From: Pseudomonas frederiksbergensis
GTDB lineage: Bacteria > Pseudomonadota > Gammaproteobacteria > Pseudomonadales > Pseudomonadaceae
Reading direction: 5' to 3'
Length of the DNA stretch: 64,000 nucleotides
Assembly: GCF_017114915.1 (NCBI RefSeq)
Contig: NZ_JAAUOE010000016.1
Span: 52,007 to 116,006, forward strand
Shown here one piece after another: positions 7,721 to 17,271 of the stretch. Position 1 is the first letter of the stretch. Every line of letters starts with the position of its first letter. Position numbers and translations under genes: made by a program. Under the pieces are notes generated by a model, which was not told where the DNA came from, made no database searches, and saw only the letters and a program-made list of their open reading frames with translations.

Positions 7721-10700
7721 TCAGATCCCCGCCCGAACCATGGCCTCGCGTGTCAGCGTTCTGCGCAGCTCCTTCTCCTGATCACCGATGTCCTCCACCC
7801 AGCGAGAATAGGTTTCCTCGCTCATCTTCTGTTCTGTGAACACCTCTTGCTCAGGTATCGACAGTTTGCGCGCCAGCTCACTGAGTGCATGCCTGCGCAA
7901 ATCCCGTTGCTGCGGCGGCAAGTGTGCCGATTCAATCCAGTCGTGCTGGGCAGCCTGCAAATCGATCAGCAGGCCGTCCTTCGCCTGATGAGCGCGGGTG
8001 TTGGCGACGAGTTCTCCCGGCCAGGTTTCGCGCAAATATTGCTCCCAGAACGGTTGCTCGATCATCTGGTTGACCAGCCCGTCGCCGGCCTCTTGGTTGA
8101 TGATCTTGTCGTAGGCCTCGGTGATGGTCTCGTCGTCGACGCCGGCGACTGGACGAAATTTCATGGCTTCGGACTGCCAGGGCAATTCCAGGCGTTTGGC
8201 CAGCCCCGTTTCGTAGGCCAAGTGAACCTCGACCTCGTCGGGATTGCCTTCGCGAGCCTTGATGTCGGCTCGGGCGATTTCGCTCACTTGCCCAAGACGT
8301 GCCGCGCCTTTGGCCAGCGTCACCAGTTTGCGCTCAATCTCGGCGCGGTGGGTCGAGAACGAGCGGGCCTCCGATGCCAGGACCCTGATGCCCATGTTGT
8401 TGAATAGCTGGGCACTGGCGTCCTCGCAGCCTTCGGGATCGGTCGACATGAGGAACAGGTCTTCGCGCAGTTGGGTGTCGATGTCCATGGCAGCGATCAT
8501 CCGCCACACACGGTCGGACAATTGATTGCGCGTTTCTCCTCCCAGCCTGTAGTCGGCGGAACGGGTCAGGTCTTGCAACACCCTGAAGAACCCGTCGGAG
8601 TTGGGCTCGCTGGCGACCGCGTGCCACGCCTCGCCCTGATAAGTGCCTATTCCCGCTGTTTCGTCACTCCCGAAGCTGTCATTGAAGATCGGCCACTGCT
8701 CGAGCAAGTTTTCGGCGACAGTTGAATAGGTCTGGTACTTCGGTAAACCCGCTGACGATCTGTACTGGTCGTAAGTGAGTAGGGCAGTGGATGAAAACCT
8801 GCGCGTTTCGACACGAGTGCGAGCGATGAGCCGCGCTTCATCGGAGCCGAGTGGCACCTGCGGTATTTTTTTGATCGGATTTGCCCACAGGTCGAGAAAA
8901 AATCCCCGGGGCCGGGGCTTGGCGAACAGCCCCGCGGGCCACGCATCGATGCCCGCGTCGTGCAGGCTCAATACCTTGAGCCTCGGCATACGTTCGACGT
9001 TCGGCGCAAGGCCCAAAGGATTCTTATCCAGCCTGAGGGTTTCCAGGCGTGTCAGGTTACGCAGTTGCTCCACGGTGGCAGGCGTCAACCGAATCTGATT
9101 GTCGTTCAGGCGCAGGGTCTCAAGCAGCCGCATCTGGCCGACGCTGTCGGGTAGGGCAGCCAATCCGCAGCTTCTGGCGCTGAATTGACGAATATGATGA
9201 AAGTCCTTCAACAGACCATTCGAAGCCGGGTTGAACCTTGAACCATCCAGACTCAAGGTCGTGACCTGTTCAAGCCAGGGTTTGAGATCGGCCGGCATTT
9301 CCCCCCACCAACGCTCAAGGTCATGGGACAGGAACTCTTTGGACAGATCCAGCGCATAACCGTTTTCCAGACTTGCGCAGCGCTCGCCGAACACTTCGGA
9401 CTTGCGTTCGAAACACTCCAGCAGCCGGTCGGCAATGAAGCGTCCTCCCTTACGCTGGTACTCCCAATAGGCCCGAGGCAGGTTGGTATCGGGGCTATCG
9501 CCATCCCAGCTACTCAGATAGCGTTGCCGCCATTGTTCAAGTGTTTGCTTCAGCGTTTTGAGTTCGCGTTCAAGCCGATCGATTTCCAGGTGGGGATCGC
9601 CGCTGCGATGCAACGACCGGCTGAAGGCCGCGACTTCAGTGTCATTGAAATGCGGATAGAGGTTCTGGACTTTCTCTTCCACGGTTCGAGCGCCCTTGGA
9701 CAGCCACCCTCCGCGCAGCAGCAATTCGGTTTCCGGCGGCACGACCGGGCGAATCGGGGGCCGCGCGAGTAAGATCCTGCGCTCGGCAGGCGCCTGGGTT
9801 TTGGCCATCACCCATTGCCTGAACATTTCCCCTTGCCCGGCGCGGTAGCCCAGGGCAGCTCGCTTGTCTGCGGGCAGGGCCAGCAGGATGGCGTCATACA
9901 AGTCTCCGGCCTCCTGCAGTTTATTGTTGGTGCCATCGCGCACTTCATAGCGGCCATGTTCATCCCTGATCAGCACTCGCTGAGTGGCGGCCTCTGCGCT
10001 GCCTACGCTGCAGCGTAGCGGGCCGTCATAGGTGCCATCGCGCACATCGATGCGTAAACCGGCCAAGGTGTCGGTATGAAATTTCAGGGTGTTGAGGGTC
10101 AGACGCTCGGTGTCGGGCACCAGCAGTGCCGGCTCATGCAAGCCTTCAGCCGCGCGCGCAGCGCTGATCTCAAAGGCGCTTTCCCGGGCCTGGTCTTTCA
10201 GGCGCAAGGGGAGGCGTCGTTCTTCGAGCATGATGTGCTGTTCGTCGGGCGTCGCCCTCGTCAGCAGGGTTTCAGCGACCCTCGAAGGCAGTTGCGGATA
10301 TTGCCGCTGCAGCAGCTGAACCCGGGCATCGTCGTTGTGATCCTTGAGCCGGTACTGGTAGTTGAAGATATCGGGTGTGCGCGTCTCCACGGCATCCGCC
10401 AATTGATCGCGCAAGACCTGTGCCCGCCGGCCTTTCGGATACTCGTTGCCGAGCAAAGCCTTCATGTCGGCATCGTCCAGGAAGTTCACCAGCCGTTCCG
10501 GGAGTTTGCCGGCCATCATGTCCGAGAGGCTGATGGCAAGCGTCTGTGCGTCCGGGGCCTGGGGATTGCCATACTTGCGAAAGCTACCGCTCATGTCGCC
10601 GTTAAAGACCTTCAGGGCTTTGTCGGCGGGCCAGCCGGGCATGTCCGGTACCATCCGCTCAAACCAGTAGGACGCCGGATCCAGCGGCTGTCCGGTGCGA

Positions 10701-12772
10701 ATCAGCTGGCTGACATTTTTCGCCTCGTCCCAGGTTTTGAAGCGTGTGAGGGTATCGGCCAGCAACGGTGGTGGCGCGGCGTTTTCGACGTATATCCTGC
10801 GCAGCGCATTGTCCGATGTCCCGCTTATGACGCGCAGGTTTTCCAGTTCCGGGGTGGTATAGCCGTCTACGCAATGGCCCAGGCGTCGCATCAAGGTCGG
10901 GCCTTCCCAGTCGTGCGGTTTTTCTCCTTCGTAAGTCCAGGCCCCTTGGCCGTTGTGACGCAGCTGCGGCGAATAGGCCTGCGGTCGGGAGGGATGCTGA
11001 ATGCGATGGCGGCCGCTGTCGCGATCGTATTTCACCTCGTAGTGTTTGCCGTCGAGGGGCAGAACGGTTTTGCCGGCATGTTGATGCAGGCCCAAAGCGT
11101 CGGGTTTCGAGGTGCTCGGCAGCGCCAGTTCCGCTTGCTCGTAAGGCTTGAGGTCAGGGTTCCACAAGCGGGTTTTGCCGTCGAACGACTGCACCGGTTT
11201 CATGCCTTCGACCCAGGGCGAAAGCTTGAGACGAAATTGCGTGCCGATCGCGCTACCGGCACCGAATGCGGCGAGTTGAATCACATCGGTCACGACGCCG
11301 AGCATGTGTTCTGCCATATCGGCCCAATGCTCTTGGGCGAGATCCACCACGCCTTCGACCACTTCGGTGGTCAGTTGATAGGCGGTATAGGCCAGCATCA
11401 GCTCACCCAGTCCCGGAACGAACGGCGTGAGTATCAGCAACGCCGCATTGAAGATGTCCGAAGCGATCTTCTTGAAATTCTCCCACCAGGCCCAGCGCGC
11501 ATTGCTGTCCGCGTCGGCGGTAGATACCGCGATGACGCGGGCGTCATTGAGGATTTTGTTCAGCTGTTGCTGGTAGAGCCAGGTCCACAGTGGCTGTGTG
11601 ATCGGCGGAGCGCTGAATTGCAGCCGCGGATTGTCCACCGGGGTTTCCCGCCATGACGGACGCGGATCTGTCGCCTCCTTTGGGTACCATTTGACGTAGG
11701 TCAGGCGTTGTTCGAGCCCGGCGAAAAAATGACCGCGCTGTTCATGATCGACGAACTGGCTGAAGAACTGACGGTAGGTGATGCCGGTAGACGGCAGCGT
11801 GTGGTTTTCCCGCAACTGACGGCTCAGTTCCTTCATGAATTGGAGGGTGGAAGGGTATTCCTTGAGCGGGTGTTCGGGATCATGGGGCACGTAGGCAATC
11901 ATTTTTTGTGAGCGCTGCGCTGAACCCGGATCCGGTCTGATGATCAGGATGCTTGTGAGGGTGAGATCCATCAGGCCCAGATCGCAGGCCAGCATGGGCT
12001 GGTCGTCAAGCTTCAGATCCGGGCGGCCATCGAGCAACTCGATGATCAGCTTATGAGCTCTGCGACTGATGTCTTTTTTCATCAACGCCATGTGCGCCGC
12101 CACTTTGAGCGCGGCTTGCTGACTTTGTTGAACCCGCGTTTTCAGATAGGTCTCGGCCACCGGTTCTTTGTTGAGCAAAAGGGTTTCCAGGTGGGCCTTG
12201 TACTGTGAGCCGAGGTCCAGTTCCCGGCACAGCGCCTGAAACTGGCTGACACTTATCTTTTTGTCGATCGGCGAAATATCGAACAGCTCTCGGGCGGGAT
12301 CGGTTTTGTTAATGAAGGCGGAATTTGTTTCAAATGTTTCGTTGTATGCAAAGTTATGCAATGCGGCATCCAGTAACGAAACTGTTCTTGTCAAGTGTCC
12401 AGTAACTACATGAATGGTATGCCACGGAGTGTCTTTGGGGGTGTATAGCCTTAGATAAGTGTTTTTGACGTCCACATCGATGTTGTATTGCTCGCGTAGC
12501 TTTGACTTGAGCAAGGGTTCGGCAAATGAATAAACGTCTTCCAAACGTCCTAATAATTTGTCGATTTTGTTCTGTGCGCCCCAGGCTTTTTTATTGGCGG
12601 AGGCGAGGCGATCTTGATGGGGTTGCGGGGCTTCGGTCATCCACGACTCACGATGCAGGCGAGTGTTTCTTAATGCGTCGCTTCGGTGCAATGGCATACC
12701 GGTAAAAACGGAATCAATACGCGATTTAATTAAGTCGTAATGTTGCCCTTTGTATTTGGTTGTTGCAGTCAT
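7721..12772 (-). CDS. LRR and NEL-type E3 ubiquitin ligase-like effector/toxin with dermonecrotic-toxin-like N-terminus
   Basis: A 1683-residue protein resembling the large pseudomonad dermonecrotic-toxin/NEL proteins. It is predicted to act as a ubiquitin ligase inside eukaryotic host cells. Residues 1 to about 1150 match, by recall, the DUF6543-type region, with a hydrophobic helical stretch near 440-475 (ALLILTPFVPGLGELMLAYTAY). About six leucine-rich repeats follow at roughly 1175-1300 (LETLRLNDNQI, LETLRLDKNPL, LKVLSLHDAGI). The C-terminal part resembles the NEL domain of IpaH/SspH ligases. GCEDASAQLFNNMG contains the expected CxD catalytic motif, with Cys1449. No signal peptide is visible and no secretion genes adjoin it. 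The 5' end and upstream region are AT-richer than the neighbours, which hints at transfer. The catalytic assignment is inference from motif and architecture. Confidence 0.75.
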   Translation of the reverse strand: MTATTKYKGQHYDLIKSRIDSVFTGMPLHRSDALRNTRLHRESWMTEAPQPHQDRLASANKKAWGAQNKIDKLLGRLEDVYSFAEPLLKSKLREQYNIDVDVKNTYLRLYTPKDTPWHTIHVVTGHLTRTVSLLDAALHNFAYNETFETNSAFINKTDPARELFDISPIDKKISVSQFQALCRELDLGSQYKAHLETLLLNKEPVAETYLKTRVQQSQQAALKVAAHMALMKKDISRRAHKLIIELLDGRPDLKLDDQPMLACDLGLMDLTLTSILIIRPDPGSAQRSQKMIAYVPHDPEHPLKEYPSTLQFMKELSRQLRENHTLPSTGITYRQFFSQFVDHEQRGHFFAGLEQRLTYVKWYPKEATDPRPSWRETPVDNPRLQFSAPPITQPLWTWLYQQQLNKILNDARVIAVSTADADSNARWAWWENFKKIASDIFNAALLILTPFVPGLGELMLAYTAYQLTTEVVEGVVDLAQEHWADMAEHMLGVVTDVIQLAAFGAGSAIGTQFRLKLSPWVEGMKPVQSFDGKTRLWNPDLKPYEQAELALPSTSKPDALGLHQHAGKTVLPLDGKHYEVKYDRDSGRHRIQHPSRPQAYSPQLRHNGQGAWTYEGEKPHDWEGPTLMRRLGHCVDGYTTPELENLRVISGTSDNALRRIYVENAAPPPLLADTLTRFKTWDEAKNVSQLIRTGQPLDPASYWFERMVPDMPGWPADKALKVFNGDMSGSFRKYGNPQAPDAQTLAISLSDMMAGKLPERLVNFLDDADMKALLGNEYPKGRRAQVLRDQLADAVETRTPDIFNYQYRLKDHNDDARVQLLQRQYPQLPSRVAETLLTRATPDEQHIMLEERRLPLRLKDQARESAFEISAARAAEGLHEPALLVPDTERLTLNTLKFHTDTLAGLRIDVRDGTYDGPLRCSVGSAEAATQRVLIRDEHGRYEVRDGTNNKLQEAGDLYDAILLALPADKRAALGYRAGQGEMFRQWVMAKTQAPAERRILLARPPIRPVVPPETELLLRGGWLSKGARTVEEKVQNLYPHFNDTEVAAFSRSLHRSGDPHLEIDRLERELKTLKQTLEQWRQRYLSSWDGDSPDTNLPRAYWEYQRKGGRFIADRLLECFERKSEVFGERCASLENGYALDLSKEFLSHDLERWWGEMPADLKPWLEQVTTLSLDGSRFNPASNGLLKDFHHIRQFSARSCGLAALPDSVGQMRLLETLRLNDNQIRLTPATVEQLRNLTRLETLRLDKNPLGLAPNVERMPRLKVLSLHDAGIDAWPAGLFAKPRPRGFFLDLWANPIKKIPQVPLGSDEARLIARTRVETRRFSSTALLTYDQYRSSAGLPKYQTYSTVAENLLEQWPIFNDSFGSDETAGIGTYQGEAWHAVASEPNSDGFFRVLQDLTRSADYRLGGETRNQLSDRVWRMIAAMDIDTQLREDLFLMSTDPEGCEDASAQLFNNMGIRVLASEARSFSTHRAEIERKLVTLAKGAARLGQVSEIARADIKAREGNPDEVEVHLAYETGLAKRLELPWQSEAMKFRPVAGVDDETITEAYDKIINQEAGDGLVNQMIEQPFWEQYLRETWPGELVANTRAHQAKDGLLIDLQAAQHDWIESAHLPPQQRDLRRHALSELARKLSIPEQEVFTEQKMSEETYSRWVEDIGDQEKELRRTLTREAMVRAGI

Positions 12773-12922
12773 TATTAAAGCCTTGAATAAAGTCAGGAAC
12801 CATCAGCCTAACGTTCAAAGCTGAAAATAATAGTTTAAATGCCTGTTGTTGAATGGCTGCGCATATAGGTAATTCATTGAATATTGCAATGCGTAAAATA
12901 AATAATTACCGCCCCGCACGCT

Positions 12923-15900
12923 TCAATAGTGTTTACCTGTTGGTGTATCCAGGATGGCCAGCCGTGCAACTTCAGCCGGTCGACATTGCGAATCACTGCC
13001 CGGTTGCAGATAAGGCATCAGGATCGGCGCCATGCCCTTGAGCACTTGCACCGGCAGAGCCGACGTGAACTTGAAGTTCTCCGCCGTGCGCCCCGGAACG
13101 AATGCCGTGAGCGTGCCGAAATGGCGATCGCCAATGTAAAACACGAAGGTCGCCGTGCGGTTGATCGACTTGGAGCTGAGGATCCGTCCACCGGAACCGA
13201 TCGCCTCGATACGGTTGTCGCCAGTACCGGTTTTGCCGCCCATGGCCAGCGGCGTGCCGTCGGCCAGTTTGAAACTGCCGGAAACACGTTTGGCGGTCCC
13301 GGCGTCCACCACTTGCGACAGCGCTTCGCGCATGGCGGTTGCCACCTCCGAAGGCATCACGCGTTTGCCGACCATCGGATTATTGATCAGTCGAGTTTCA
13401 TAGGGGGTGTCGACCGCAAATTGCAGGCTGTCGATGCGCAGCGTCGGCAGGCGGACACCATCGTTGAGAATGGTGCCGATCAGTTCCGCCAGCGCTGCCG
13501 GGCGGTCGCCGGAACTGCCGATGGCGGTGGCCAGTGACGGCACCAGGTGATCGAACGGATAGCCGACTTTCTGCCAGCGTTGGTGAATGTCCAGGAATGC
13601 CTCGATCTCCAGCATGGTGCGGATGCGGCTGTCGCGGGCACCCTTGTGTCGGCTTTTGAACAGCCAGCTGTAAACTTCCTGGCGTTCGAACTGGCTGGCT
13701 TTGACGATCTGGCTGAACTTGGCATCGGGGTTGTTCAGCAAGTAGCCGATCAACCACAGATCCAGCGGGTGAACCTTGGCGATAAAGCCCTGATCCGGCA
13801 AGTCATAGCTGCCTGGACCATAACTCAGGTACAGCCGTTCGAGGCGTTCGTCGGTGAGTTTTTCCGTGAGCTTGGCGCCTTTGAGGTGCGAGCGCACGAA
13901 GGTGTTGAAGCTCTCCTGATCGGCCTGGGGGAATAGATATCGATGCACGGCGGATATGCGAATCGGTGTCGGGTGCATGCTGTCGAGGAAGGTCTCGAGC
14001 CGCGTTTTGGTGTCTTTGTTCTGGTACTTTTTCCAGAACCGCAGCAGGAACGCGGTGCCTTCGCGGTCGGCGAACTGGGCCAGGTATTCCTGACGCCGCG
14101 GGTCGCGGTCGTCCTTGAGCAATTCGGCGCTGCTGTTGGGGCCCGCGTAAGTGCTGTAGCGCACCAGGTCACGCATCAGCCGGATGAACGGCAGGTTGAT
14201 CGACTCACGAATGGCATCGCGCAGGGTCGGCAGGCGGCCGTTGTCTTCCTTGCGGAAGTTAACGAACGTGTGCAGTCCGCCACCGGTGAAAAACGCCTCG
14301 CCGGGGCTGGCGGAATATTTGCGATCCAGTGCGGCACCGAGCATTTTCGGCAGGCTGCGGTCGGTGTTCTGAATCATGTAATCGACGGCCCAGCGGCTCA
14401 GGTGGTCCGGGTCGGCGACTTCGGTTTTCTTCAGTTCGGCAACGGTCATGGTGGCGTAGCGATCGTGCAGTTCGGCCATGATCTGCAAGTACGTGGTGAG
14501 CACGCGCATTTTTGCGGTGGAGCCCAGTTCCAGTTTGCTGCCTTCATTGATGTCGAACGGCTGGTCGGTGCTGTCGGTCTGCACTCGCACCCGCGAGCCA
14601 TCGGGGGTCAGTTCGAACAGAGTGAAGCTGTAGCGCACCTGCGTGGTGCTGGTGGGGGTGAGCAGGCGTTCGCCGATCAGGCCGATTTCCGCTGCATAGG
14701 CCGGGTCGGCCAGATGCTTGAGGTACGCGGTGGCCTGGGCTTGCAGCTCGCCTTGCAGGGTGCTGGTGGCCGAGAGATCGAGGCGGTCGAGGTCATACAG
14801 CGGACGATTGAGCAAACCGCCCAGACGACTGCGCGCGACACTGATGCCTTTATTGGTTTCGATCGGTTGAATGGTGGGCTGTGTCTGCCAGTCGCGATAG
14901 GTCACTTTGCTGGCCAGTGCCGCCGCCGCGAGCGGCGCATCGATCACCCCATTTTGTGACAGCAGGCGAATATGGCTGTCGGTCAGACTGGCCAATTCAT
15001 CACGGCCCTTGGTCAAGTAATGGGAAGGGCGGCGCTGAGCAATCATCAGCGACAGCATTTCACGCAGGGCCAGGCCTTTTTCCGCCAGGCTTTTCTGATC
15101 GGTGTCGGTGCTGGCCAGCCGTTCGTTGGCCTTGTTGAAATCAGCGCCATACCACACGCGCAAACCTTCGGCCATGCCATGCACTTCACCGTGGCCCGGT
15201 ACTGCCGACAACGGAACACTGTTGAGGTAGTCGCGAATCACATTTTGCCGTGCCTGGAGGGTTTGCGGCCCCGCCTGATAGGCCCGCACGCTGGCGGAAA
15301 TCATCTGCCGGATTTTTTCCGCGCCCGATATCGTCAAGCCATCGGGCGAGTGGCGATATTTCTCCAGCTGCGTCGCCAGCGTACTGCCGCCCGCCGACTG
15401 GCCGGGCAGGCCCACCAGCTTGGCCACTTGGGACCACGCCGCCATGCCGAACCGCGGCCAGTCCACGGCGGGGTTGGCCAGGGGCTGACGGGGATCGAGC
15501 AGGAAGCGGTTCTCGATGAACAGCAAACTGCTGACCACCACCGGAGGAATCGCTTCGAAACTTGAATAGAGCTGTTGGGGGTACTTGAACTGGTACAGCG
15601 GGGCCGCGCGGCAATCGGTGATCGACAACCCGGCCTGGATTTTCTCGGCATAGGGTATGAAAAAGCCCTTGTCGCTGTAGTTCATCAGCGCAGGCGAAAA
15701 GCGGGTTTGTGCTTGCACCACGTAATCGCGCTTGATCAGGCGCGGCAGGAACTCATCCAGGGCGCTGTAACCCAGACGCTGATCGAACGGACCGTCGCCA
15801 GGGTAGCGAATCGCGTTGCTGGGGCCGGGCTGCAGCTCGTATTTCAGCGAGGCGGCATATTTGCTGATTTCCCGGGCTTGAAATTTGGCGGTGCGCATTT

Positions 15901-16081
15901 CCTTGGTCGCGGCCAGGCCCAGGACAATCAGGATAATCAGCAGCAGCAACCAGAATGCCCCCCAGCCGTGTCGGGAACGACGGGGTTTCTCAGGTAAAGG
16001 CGCTTCATCCACACGGTCAGTCGGAACCACGGTTTCACTCGAATCGGTTTGCCACAAAGCGCCCATAGTCGACTGATCCAT
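12923..16081 (-). CDS. Large class A penicillin-binding protein-like transglycosylase/transpeptidase
   Basis: A 1052-residue inner-membrane protein with a cytoplasmic N-terminus, one membrane helix near residues 40-58 (FWLLLLIILIVLGLAATK) and a large periplasmic part. The GT51 region has an FIENRF motif with the likely catalytic Glu near residue 188, then GGSTLATQLEKYRHS, and a matching distal motif (NVIRDYLNS...GHGEVHGMAEGLRVWYGAD). The penicillin-binding region has STAK (Ser521, Lys524), an ESINLPF motif and GGKTGTGDN (Lys950). All serine-transpeptidase signatures are therefore present. It is longer than PBP1a or PBP1b, and the first GT51 motif is divergent (ENRF in place of EDxxF). It is probably an accessory peptidoglycan synthase. 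The start may instead be ATG 16066, which has better upstream spacing. Confidence 0.8.
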   Translation of the reverse strand: MDQSTMGALWQTDSSETVVPTDRVDEAPLPEKPRRSRHGWGAFWLLLLIILIVLGLAATKEMRTAKFQAREISKYAASLKYELQPGPSNAIRYPGDGPFDQRLGYSALDEFLPRLIKRDYVVQAQTRFSPALMNYSDKGFFIPYAEKIQAGLSITDCRAAPLYQFKYPQQLYSSFEAIPPVVVSSLLFIENRFLLDPRQPLANPAVDWPRFGMAAWSQVAKLVGLPGQSAGGSTLATQLEKYRHSPDGLTISGAEKIRQMISASVRAYQAGPQTLQARQNVIRDYLNSVPLSAVPGHGEVHGMAEGLRVWYGADFNKANERLASTDTDQKSLAEKGLALREMLSLMIAQRRPSHYLTKGRDELASLTDSHIRLLSQNGVIDAPLAAAALASKVTYRDWQTQPTIQPIETNKGISVARSRLGGLLNRPLYDLDRLDLSATSTLQGELQAQATAYLKHLADPAYAAEIGLIGERLLTPTSTTQVRYSFTLFELTPDGSRVRVQTDSTDQPFDINEGSKLELGSTAKMRVLTTYLQIMAELHDRYATMTVAELKKTEVADPDHLSRWAVDYMIQNTDRSLPKMLGAALDRKYSASPGEAFFTGGGLHTFVNFRKEDNGRLPTLRDAIRESINLPFIRLMRDLVRYSTYAGPNSSAELLKDDRDPRRQEYLAQFADREGTAFLLRFWKKYQNKDTKTRLETFLDSMHPTPIRISAVHRYLFPQADQESFNTFVRSHLKGAKLTEKLTDERLERLYLSYGPGSYDLPDQGFIAKVHPLDLWLIGYLLNNPDAKFSQIVKASQFERQEVYSWLFKSRHKGARDSRIRTMLEIEAFLDIHQRWQKVGYPFDHLVPSLATAIGSSGDRPAALAELIGTILNDGVRLPTLRIDSLQFAVDTPYETRLINNPMVGKRVMPSEVATAMREALSQVVDAGTAKRVSGSFKLADGTPLAMGGKTGTGDNRIEAIGSGGRILSSKSINRTATFVFYIGDRHFGTLTAFVPGRTAENFKFTSALPVQVLKGMAPILMPYLQPGSDSQCRPAEVARLAILDTPTGKHY

Positions 16082-16176
16082 TCACGCAGATTGATCGGAC
16101 TTGTTTGAAGCTTAGACGGTGGTTGGCGTTGGTGAAAAAATTGTGAACAACCAAATATCGAGTACGCACCATGACC

Positions 16177-16230
16177 TGTGGCGAGGGGGCTGTTGTGGCA
16201 ATGGGGGCTTGCTGTGGCGAGGGGGCTTGC
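16177..16230. repeat. Tandem partial REP units
   Basis: Three degenerate copies of TGTGGCGAGGGGGCTTGC lie head to tail, with TGTGGCAATGGGGGCTTGC as the middle variant. They run into the full palindrome at 16231. They look like slippage or partial-copy products of the adjacent REP arm. Confidence 0.65.
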
Positions 16231-16351
16231 TGTGGTGAGGGGGCTTGCCCCCGTTGGACTGCGCAGCAGTCCCTAAAAACCAGCAACACTGGATTTTTTA
16301 CAGGATTCACGACTGCTGCGCAGCCGAACGGGGGCAAGCCCCCTCGCCACA
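16231..16351. repeat. REPIN-like inverted REP doublet, copy 1
   Basis: Two REP arms in inverse orientation (GAGGGGGCTTGCCCCCGTT and AACGGGGGCAAGCCCCCTC) flank inner complementary blocks (GACTGCGCAGCAGTC; GACTGCTGCGCAGCC) and a variable AT-rich centre. The unit ends 4 bases before the stop codon of the RAYT gene at 16356. A second copy lies on the other side of that gene at 16995-17131. Confidence 0.8.
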
Positions 16352-16355
16352 GGGT

Positions 16356-16814
16356 TCAAAGCCAGCAGGCATCCCACAACGGGTAATCGCCAATTTTTTC
16401 CACCAGGCCTGCGCGCAATGGATTGGCAACAATGTAACGAGCGAACGGCAGAAGTTCTTCGCCATCGCGGATTGCTCTGTCGTGATAGCCGGTTTGCCAT
16501 AGTGGACCACGCCGTCCGGTCATTTTGTTCACTGCCTGAGTGCAGCGTGACTTGGTAGAGCCGACAACATTGCCCAGATTGTTGTCCTGCAGTTGCATCA
16601 GCCAATGGAAATGATCGGGCATCACAACCCAGGCGATTGAATCCACAAAACCCGCGTCGTGAGCCCGACGCAGTTCTGCGACGAGCAGACGTCCCAATCG
16701 CCAGTCAGAAAATATGGGTTGGCGTTCGTGAATAACTGCGGTGATGAGGTAAGCGCGGCCGTTTTCGGAGGTTCTGCCAAGGCGCAGACGATGGGAGTTT
16801 GGTTGAGTAGGCAA
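16356..16814 (-). CDS. REP-associated tyrosine transposase (RAYT)
   Basis: A 152-residue single-domain protein of the IS200/Y1 HUH family known as RAYT. Such proteins are thought to mobilise or maintain short REP/REPIN palindromes rather than a classical insertion sequence. The HUH motif is HFH in MPDHFHWLMQL. The likely catalytic tyrosine lies in LWQTGYHDRAIRD, which fits the WQxxYHDxxIR signature of the family. FARYIVANPLRAGLV is also typical. Near-identical inverted REP doublets flank the gene on both sides (16231-16351 and 16995-17131), as expected for the sequences it recognises. Length is normal for the family and no frameshift is seen. It is a stand-alone gene. Confidence 0.88.
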   Translation of the reverse strand: MPTQPNSHRLRLGRTSENGRAYLITAVIHERQPIFSDWRLGRLLVAELRRAHDAGFVDSIAWVVMPDHFHWLMQLQDNNLGNVVGSTKSRCTQAVNKMTGRRGPLWQTGYHDRAIRDGEELLPFARYIVANPLRAGLVEKIGDYPLWDACWL

Positions 16815-16947
16815 TCAATTGCTTCCTTGCATAAATAGTCGAGTTGACCCTTTCAGGCTAGAACTCGACTGTCAGAGGTGGGGCCGTAATTACTGAGTGA
16901 ATATTCTGATTCTTGAGCAGGATTCACTGCGGCGAAGGAGCAGGCTG

Positions 16948-16994
16948 AGGGGGCTGTTGTGGCAATGGGGCTTCTGTGGCAATGGGGGGCTTGC
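16948..16994. repeat. Tandem partial REP units before REPIN copy 2
   Basis: Degenerate repeats of TGTGGCAATGGGGCTT precede the second REPIN, mirroring the arrangement before copy 1. The two copies have differing unit numbers. Confidence 0.55.
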
Positions 16995-17131
16995 TGTGGC
17001 GAGGGGGCTTGCCCCCGTTGGACTGCGCAGCAGTCCCCAAAAAACCAGCAACACTGGATTTTTTCAGACACATCTCATTTATAGGACTCACGACTGCTGC
17101 GCAGCCGAACGGGGGCAAGCCCCCTCGCCAC
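16995..17131. repeat. REPIN-like inverted REP doublet, copy 2
   Basis: It has the same arms and inner blocks as 16231-16351, in the same order. The centre is about 15 bases longer (CAGACACATCTCATTTATAG in place of a short ACAGGATTC stretch). With copy 1 it brackets the RAYT gene. The gene-free stretch 16815-17271 otherwise contains only the leader of the glycosyltransferase operon. Confidence 0.8.
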
Positions 17132-17271
17132 GGGGGGCGTGATATTACCGAATGTCTCAGCTGCTTATAGCGAACGATGTGGCCGTCGGTCTGCCGGACT
17201 GTTCGCGCACCAGAACTCCCCCTGATGGCATCTGGCGAGCATCTACACTTCGGTTCTCAGGAGTGTGAAAC

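Noticed and set aside
10076..11656. 526-codon plus-strand frame inside the NEL-type gene
   Set aside because: Its composition is that of reversed coding sequence and it overlaps the middle of a continuous 1683-codon gene.
16177..16252. Possible CRISPR-like short repeats
   Set aside because: The repeats are contiguous, degenerate and REP-derived, with no spacers and no cas genes.
16231..17131. Complete insertion sequence with the RAYT as transposase
   Set aside because: The flanking palindromes are REPIN-like and in the same orientation; there are no IS ends or target duplications that I can see. RAYT genes are normally single-copy and domesticated.
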